Below are positions 59,964 to 64,000 of a DNA stretch of 64,000 nucleotides, piece after piece. Each line of letters starts with the position of its first letter. Positions within the stretch are counted from its first letter, which is position 1. The stretch is from Flavobacterium potami (GTDB lineage: Bacteria; Bacteroidota; Bacteroidia; Flavobacteriales; Flavobacteriaceae), in the NCBI RefSeq assembly GCF_020026915.1, contig NZ_JAINUY010000011.1, forward strand, positions 1 to 64,000, written 5' to 3'. The position numbers and the translations under genes were made by a program. The notes below the pieces were generated by a model. That model saw nothing but the letters and a program-made list of their open reading frames with translations. It was not told where the DNA came from and made no database searches.

Positions 59964-60568
59964 TTAAACACATAGAGACATAGTTTTAGAAATCGATTAG
60001 AGGCGTTTCACTTTACTTAAATAAACATAGCCTTTGTGAAAACATAGCTTGTCTCCAAAAATTAGGATAATGATTACGCAGAAATATTTAGATGAGTTGA
60101 CTTTTGATGTATTAGGTGCCTGTATTGAAGTACATAAAGCAATGGGTAGAGGACTATTGGAAAGTATATATCATGAATGTCTAAAAGAAGAATTGAGATA
60201 TCGTAAGATAAGTTTTTTTACAGAATTGAATGTACCGTTAGTTTATAGAAATAAAGAATTAGTTGCAAATTTAAAATGCGACCTGCTTATTGAAAATTGT
60301 TTAGTTGTTGAATTGAAAGCCGCTTTAGAAACAACTCCAATACACGAAGCACAGTTAATGACCTATATGAAACTTTTAAAAGCACCAAAAGGCATTCTTG
60401 TTAATTTTAACTGTTTCAATATTTTTAAAGAAGGTCAAAAAACTTTTGTAAATGAATATTTTAAATTACTTCCAAAAGTATAAGTTCAAAGCTATGTGTT
60501 AATTTACTAGTAAATTTTCAAATAAACTCTCAGTAATAAAGGAAAAGCCTATGTTTCTATGTGTTTAA
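59964..60568. mobile_element. Putative cassette with inverted repeats around the GxxExxY gene
   Basis: The outer ends TTTTTAAACACATAGAGACA and its inverted match TATGTTTCTATGTGTTTAAA share 22 of 23 bases (59963-59985 and 60549-60571). Inner copies (AACATAGCTT at 60041-60050 and GCTATGTGTTAATTT at 60491-60505) give the same nested pattern on both sides. The unit of about 0.6 kb interrupts the btuC-btuD spacing, which is otherwise tight. There is no transposase, so if mobile it is non-autonomous. Target-site duplication was not evident. Confidence 0.55.
60070..60483 (+). CDS. GxxExxY family PD-(D/E)XK nuclease-like protein
   Basis: This 137-residue protein carries the motif that names its family, G28-x-x-E31-x-x-Y34 (GRGLLESIYHECL), and the marks of a PD-(D/E)XK nuclease: D71 (CDLLIEN), E81-L-K83 (VVELKA), and Q95xxxY99 (EAQLMTYMKLL), as in Cas4/RecB-type enzymes. 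All catalytic residues are there, so it may cut DNA. No defence or repair partner is adjacent. It sits inside an inverted-repeat-bounded segment between btuC and btuD. I use ATG 60070; a TTG at 60049 would extend it into the repeat. Confidence 0.88.
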   Translation: MITQKYLDELTFDVLGACIEVHKAMGRGLLESIYHECLKEELRYRKISFFTELNVPLVYRNKELVANLKCDLLIENCLVVELKAALETTPIHEAQLMTYMKLLKAPKGILVNFNCFNIFKEGQKTFVNEYFKLLPKV

Positions 60569-60582
60569 AAATCAACTAAAAA

Positions 60583-61359
60583 ATGAAAAACATCTTAAAA
60601 ACCTCAAATCTAAATATTGGATACAAATCCAAGAAAGGTGTTACAACCATTGCTGAGAATTTAAATCTAAATCTGGAAGCAGGAAAACTAATTACTTTAA
60701 TAGGAGCAAACGGTATAGGGAAGTCCACTTTGTTGAGAACGATCACCGGAATCCAAAAACCTTTATCCGGAAATGTTTATTTGAATGAAAAAAGTATTTC
60801 AGATTATAAACCTTTAGAATTAGCACAGAATTTAAGTCTGGTTTTAACGGAAAAACTGCCGCCAAGTAATCTTACTGTTTTTGAATTAGTAGCGCTGGGT
60901 CGACAACCTTATACGAATTGGGTAGATAAATTGTCTGAGGAAGATATTGCAAAAGTCCACGAAGCGATGAATTTAACTCAAATCGAGCATTTAGCTTCAA
61001 AAAAACATTTTCAAATTAGTGATGGGCAATTACAAAAAGTTCTTATTGCAAGAGCTTTGGCACAAGATACCCCACTAATAATTTTAGACGAACCGACAAC
61101 TCATTTAGATTTATTACATAAGGTTTCTTTGTTCAAATTATTGAAAAAACTGACTCAGGAAACTCAAAAATGCATTTTGTTTTCAACACACGATATTGAT
61201 CTAGCAATTCAATTAAGTGACGAAATGATTATGATGACGCCAGAGAATATAGTTCAAGATCAACCTTGTAATTTAATTTCGAATGGAAGTTTCAGCCATT
61301 TATTTAAAGATGAAAATATTGTTTTCGATGCTGAAAAAGGGAAGTTTATTGTGAGTTAG
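60583..61359 (+). CDS. btuD: ABC transporter ATP-binding protein, corrinoid type
   Basis: This 258-residue ATPase of the FecE/BtuD type powers the btuF-btuC system. Walker A is GANGIGKST (about 43-51), the signature is QISDGQLQKVLIARA (an ISDGQ variant of LSGGQ), Walker B is LIILDEPTTHLD, and the H-loop is FSTHDIDLAIQLSDE. It is separated from btuC by about 650 bases holding the GxxExxY segment; in similar operons the two genes touch. The stop overlaps the convergent hypothetical gene by 4 bases. Confidence 0.9.
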   Translation: MKNILKTSNLNIGYKSKKGVTTIAENLNLNLEAGKLITLIGANGIGKSTLLRTITGIQKPLSGNVYLNEKSISDYKPLELAQNLSLVLTEKLPPSNLTVFELVALGRQPYTNWVDKLSEEDIAKVHEAMNLTQIEHLASKKHFQISDGQLQKVLIARALAQDTPLIILDEPTTHLDLLHKVSLFKLLKKLTQETQKCILFSTHDIDLAIQLSDEMIMMTPENIVQDQPCNLISNGSFSHLFKDENIVFDAEKGKFIVS

Positions 61360-61838
61360 TTTTTATTATTTTCTCTGTTATATCTATTTCGGTGAACATT
61401 TAGGACAATACTTAATTCACTTACATCTGTACTTAATTCATTAAGATCGAATTTCATTATTTGACTAGGTTCAATAATATAATAAATGAAATATTCTGTA
61501 TTCCCGTTTTTATAACCATTATGTTCTGAAAAAGTTCTTTCGTTTTCGATATTATTCCACGGAATTAAAAGACTATCCTTGTACTGAATTCCTTTAGAAT
61601 TAATTCTAAATTGAATTTCATCAATTCTTTTTATTGATTTAATAAGTAGAGGAATTTGAAAAATAAAAACGAAAAATAGCACAGAAAATATAAGAAGTTG
61701 GTTTTCTATATAAAAGTAAATAAAACCTATAAAAGCTCCAATCGTAAAGATTACTCTCTCAAGAATTTTTCCTCGTGTGCGATAAATCAAAAATTCTTTA
61801 GAATAGCTGAGATTATTTTCATCTATGAGCGGTCTCAT
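61356..61838 (-). CDS. Hypothetical membrane protein with two TM helices
   Basis: I do not recognise this 160-residue protein. It has a hydrophilic N-terminus (about 1-30), two adjacent transmembrane helices (about 32-47 and 50-66), and a beta-rich C-terminal part (IDEIQFRINSKGIQYKDSLLIPWNNIENERTFSE onward) that resembles the PH-like domain of small bacterial membrane proteins. It ends 4 bases inside btuD on the opposite strand. Its start is 1 base from the trmL stop, so it is probably co-transcribed with trmL. Function unknown. Confidence 0.72.
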   Translation of the reverse strand: MRPLIDENNLSYSKEFLIYRTRGKILERVIFTIGAFIGFIYFYIENQLLIFSVLFFVFIFQIPLLIKSIKRIDEIQFRINSKGIQYKDSLLIPWNNIENERTFSEHNGYKNGNTEYFIYYIIEPSQIMKFDLNELSTDVSELSIVLNVHRNRYNRENNKN

Positions 61839-61839
61839 C

Positions 61840-62295
61840 TTATTTCTTCAACCCAATTTGTCTCTTCGCTTCACCAACTACAAAAGCAACAGAATTAGCA
61901 ATATTAAAACTGCGAATAAGCGGTGACATCGGAATCGTTAAATGATTTTCGAATTTGGCCATAAACTCTTTGCTTAAACCAACGCTTTCTTTTCCAAAAA
62001 CCAGCCAATCGCCGTCTTGAAATTCATTTTCTAAATACGATTTATCAGAATGCGAACTCATTAAAAATACTCTGGAATGATCTGGAATTTGCGCAATCCA
62101 TTCTTCTGTATTTTGATATTCGGTAACATCAAGATGAACCCAGTAATCCAATCCCGAGCGTTTCAGGTTTTTGTCGTTAATTACAAATCCGAATGGATGA
62201 ATTAAATGCAATCGGCTTTCTGTACCCACGCACAATCTTCCGATATTTCCGGTATTATTAGGTATTTCTGGTTCTACAAGAACAACGTTTAACAT
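61840..62295 (-). CDS. trmL: tRNA (cytidine/uridine-34-2'-O)-methyltransferase
   Basis: This 151-residue SpoU-family enzyme methylates the ribose of the wobble base in certain Leu tRNAs. The knot fold is visible: EPEIPNNTGNIGRLCVGTE at the N-terminus, KRSGLDYWVHLDVTEY, FGKESVGLSKEF, and the SAM-binding IPMSPLIRSFNIANSVAFVVGE. It is a minimal single-domain form of normal length for TrmL. It precedes the two-TM hypothetical gene. Confidence 0.93.
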   Translation of the reverse strand: MLNVVLVEPEIPNNTGNIGRLCVGTESRLHLIHPFGFVINDKNLKRSGLDYWVHLDVTEYQNTEEWIAQIPDHSRVFLMSSHSDKSYLENEFQDGDWLVFGKESVGLSKEFMAKFENHLTIPMSPLIRSFNIANSVAFVVGEAKRQIGLKK

Positions 62296-62345
62296 GTTTT
62301 TAGTTATGAATTAAGTTTTTGGCAATTATTTAATTGCCATATTAT

Positions 62346-62918
62346 CTAATTATCTAATTGAAAATTCTCAACCTCGAGCACTTCTCCCGCTTTAAGATTT
62401 TGCAAATATACATTTCCGATTCGAACACGAACCAATCGAAGAGTAGGAAAACCAACTGCAGCAGTCATTTTTCGAACCTGACGAAATTTACCTTCATTTA
62501 TGGTTATAGATGCCCAAGAAGTCGGGCCATGGCGTTCGTCTCGAATCTTTTTGGCTCTCAGTCCGAAATCTGGAATTTCGGTAACGATAAAAGCAGTGCA
62601 AGGTTTCGTTTTGTATTTTCCGCCATCAAGACCAATTTGTACGCCTTTCTGTAATTGTTCGATCGCTTCTGGAGTGATAACGCCATCAACTTGAACGTAA
62701 TATTCTTTATCGACTTTTTTACTTCTAACATCTTCGCTTACCATTCCGTCGGTTGTCAATAAAAGCAAACCTTCAGAATCTTCATCCAGTCTTCCAATGG
62801 CCATCGTGCCTTCTGGGAAATCGTGCAATTCACCCAAAAGCTTTTTCTTTCTTTTTAATTCATATATAAATTGGCTTAAGTAGCCGTAAGGTTTAAAAAG
62901 AATGAAGTGTCTGTGCAT
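62346..62918 (-). CDS. rRNA pseudouridine synthase (RluE/RsuA type)
   Basis: This 190-residue enzyme converts uridine to pseudouridine in ribosomal RNA. The catalytic Asp lies in AIGRLDEDSEGLLLLTTDG (about 40-58), with FKPYGYLSQF at the N-terminus and the closing strand FRQVRKMTAAVGFPTLRLVRVRIG. It lacks an S4 domain, which matches RluE (23S U2457) more than RsuA or RluB, but the target site is inferred. It starts about 50 bases upstream of trmL. Confidence 0.93.
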   Translation of the reverse strand: MHRHFILFKPYGYLSQFIYELKRKKKLLGELHDFPEGTMAIGRLDEDSEGLLLLTTDGMVSEDVRSKKVDKEYYVQVDGVITPEAIEQLQKGVQIGLDGGKYKTKPCTAFIVTEIPDFGLRAKKIRDERHGPTSWASITINEGKFRQVRKMTAAVGFPTLRLVRVRIGNVYLQNLKAGEVLEVENFQLDN

Positions 62919-62963
62919 TTTTAATTTTTTGCAAAGATAGTTGCTTTCTTAAAATTAAACGAA

Positions 62964-63170
62964 TTACAGCTTTTGTGATTTCATTTTCTTTATCCATTGA
63001 TACACAAACCAAATTACAGTAAAAGCAAAAATTTCGATTAAAGCCCAATGATAATTTTGAAAAAAATCATGAAAATAACTTCCAACGAAAATATAGATTG
63101 TAGCCATGCAGATTTTGATTATAATAAATTCTGCATTAGACCAGCACGTTTTGATTTTGAGAAAATTCAT
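62964..63170 (-). CDS. Small two-TM membrane protein, 68 residues
   Basis: This 68-residue open frame encodes two hydrophobic helices (about 18-37 and 40-58) with charged ends, ending in a basic tail (QWIKKMKSQKL). Nothing in it points to a function. The length and clear membrane profile favour a real gene, but I cannot name a family. It may be the first gene of the group that includes the pseudouridine synthase (46 bases to the next start). Confidence 0.6.
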   Translation of the reverse strand: MNFLKIKTCWSNAEFIIIKICMATIYIFVGSYFHDFFQNYHWALIEIFAFTVIWFVYQWIKKMKSQKL

Positions 63171-63314
63171 GTATTAAGAGTGTTAAGTTGCTTTTAATAA
63201 AGGTAATAAAATAAAATGCAGGTGGCAATTATAAAAGAAAACCAATCTTAAGTCATAATTTTTTCAAGGTTGAAATTCGTAATATTATAATTTCAATATA
63301 AAAACGATAATGCC

Positions 63315-63689
63315 ATGGAAACGAATAATTTAAAAACTAAAAAGATCAACGGAACGCAGAAAAATGTAGACGAATCTAAAGGAGAAAATGTCTCTCATGA
63401 TAAAGATTTAAAAGATGCAAAACTGAATAAAGAATTGGTTACAGATCAAGACGGTGATAAAAAGATTGTAGAACGAGCCCGAAATGAAAATGAAGATATT
63501 AAAACTAAAATTTCAAAAACGGACTCCAATAATGCAAATGCTAATAGAGGAGTCGTAACCGATGAAGAAGTTGAAAAAACAGTAGAAAACAAAGATCGTA
63601 ATTCTGACATAACACCAAATCGATATCCAAATTCGCATCCTGACAATCATGAGGATCGTGGAAACATGAAATTGGACGAAAACGAATAA
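63315..63689 (+). CDS. Hydrophilic, low-complexity protein of 124 residues
   Basis: This 124-residue protein is almost entirely Lys, Asn, Asp, Glu, Thr and Val with no hydrophobic core (DKDLKDAKLNKELVTDQDGD), so it is probably disordered in solution. It resembles stress-induced hydrophilic proteins of desert or desiccation-tolerant bacteria in composition only; there is no repeat motif of the LEA type. It has no signal peptide. It precedes the short-chain dehydrogenase gene by 153 bases on the same strand. Confidence 0.68.
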   Translation: METNNLKTKKINGTQKNVDESKGENVSHDKDLKDAKLNKELVTDQDGDKKIVERARNENEDIKTKISKTDSNNANANRGVVTDEEVEKTVENKDRNSDITPNRYPNSHPDNHEDRGNMKLDENE

Positions 63690-63842
63690 TACAATACGAA
63701 ATTTCTAGCGAAACAGGGTCATTTTAATATCAAATAACATAACATTAGCGGTAAGCGTTAATCTTATTGTAAACTCTTTGTAATACTCGGCTGCCACTGA
63801 AGTTATTCGTAAATTAGAGGTATAATTTAAAATATAATAAAA

Positions 63843-64000
63843 ATGGCACTTTTAGAAAATAAAGTAGCTTTTGTGTCTGGCGGAGGTTCTGGAATTGGAC
63901 GCGCGGTAGCAGAAGCATACGCTCGAGAAGGAGCAAAAGTAGTAGTATCTGATATTAATGTAGATCACGGTGAAGAAACCGTAAAAAATATAAAAGACAA
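63843..64000 (+). CDS. Short-chain dehydrogenase/reductase (partial, cut by window end)
   Basis: The first 52 codons show a classical SDR: the NAD(P)-binding glycine motif SGGGSGIGRAVAEAY (about 12-26) after LLENKVAFV, and a following strand VVVSDINVDHGEETV whose Asp after the second strand favours NAD over NADP. The C-terminal part, including the YxxxK catalytic motif, lies beyond base 64000. The substrate cannot be told. Confidence 0.93.
   Translation, partial: MALLENKVAFVSGGGSGIGRAVAEAYAREGAKVVVSDINVDHGEETVKNIKD

Overview
The window is chromosomal DNA of a flavobacterium, most likely a Flavobacterium species. The evidence is the AT-rich composition, the recurring Bacteroidota promoter core TAnnTTTG a short way before many start codons, the near absence of Shine-Dalgarno sequences, and marker families of this group: DUF4290, DUF5686, DUF4199 and DUF4252 proteins, a DUF5074/BtuG-like propeller, the Bacteroidota GlmU variant, CarboxypepD_reg TonB receptors and an RNase Y with a 6S RNA beside zapA. 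No phage, transposase, integron or CRISPR array was seen. Most of the window is ordinary core genome; the accessory interest lies in repeat-filled gaps and a small nuclease-like cassette.

Layout. 1-2.6 kb: tRNA-Met, START-like protein, class IV aminotransferase, YqgE, HU. 2.7-6.2 kb: fmt, a short RecQ and a P-loop protein. 6.2-6.7 kb: a cluster of REP-like palindromes. 6.7-14.2 kb: a secreted esterase, DUF493, DUF4290, murA (with Asp in place of the catalytic Cys), a CDF metal transporter and a DUF5686 outer-membrane protein. 14.3-22.2 kb: aroQ, three small beta-barrel proteins, xerD, a PAS histidine kinase, and rny - 6S RNA - zapA - a small coiled-coil protein. 22.2-27.9 kb: an envelope cluster (M23 peptidase, TonB receptor, membrane protein, lipoprotein). 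28-36 kb: DUF2971, an MsbA-like exporter, a phosphohexomutase, a GT2 glycosyltransferase, DUF4199, type B L31 and a GlmU-like enzyme. 36-46.5 kb: a second REP-like composite, an ABC-F protein, a porin plus dicarboxylate carrier, small proteins, rpmH, carB without its allosteric domain, and a 42-residue membrane protein. 46.5-50.3 kb: an ECF sigma factor, a putative anti-sigma factor, two DUF4252 proteins and an S41 protease.

50.3-61.4 kb is a vitamin B12 locus. A cobalamin riboswitch controls a BtuB-like receptor and a BtuG-like surface lipoprotein. A separate operon carries the nucleotide-loop genes: cobU, a bluB-cobT fusion, cobS and a cobC-like phosphatase, headed by a Cys-rich protein. 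A divergent operon encodes the periplasmic binding protein, permease and ATPase (btuF, btuC, btuD). No corrin-ring genes are present, so the locus looks built for taking up corrinoids and finishing or remodelling them with dimethylbenzimidazole made by the cell itself. Between btuC and btuD sits a GxxExxY PD-(D/E)XK protein flanked by matching inverted repeats, which looks like a small inserted cassette.

61.4-64 kb: a membrane protein, a TrmL-like tRNA methyltransferase, an RluE-type pseudouridine synthase, two small hypothetical proteins, and the start of a short-chain dehydrogenase cut by the window end.
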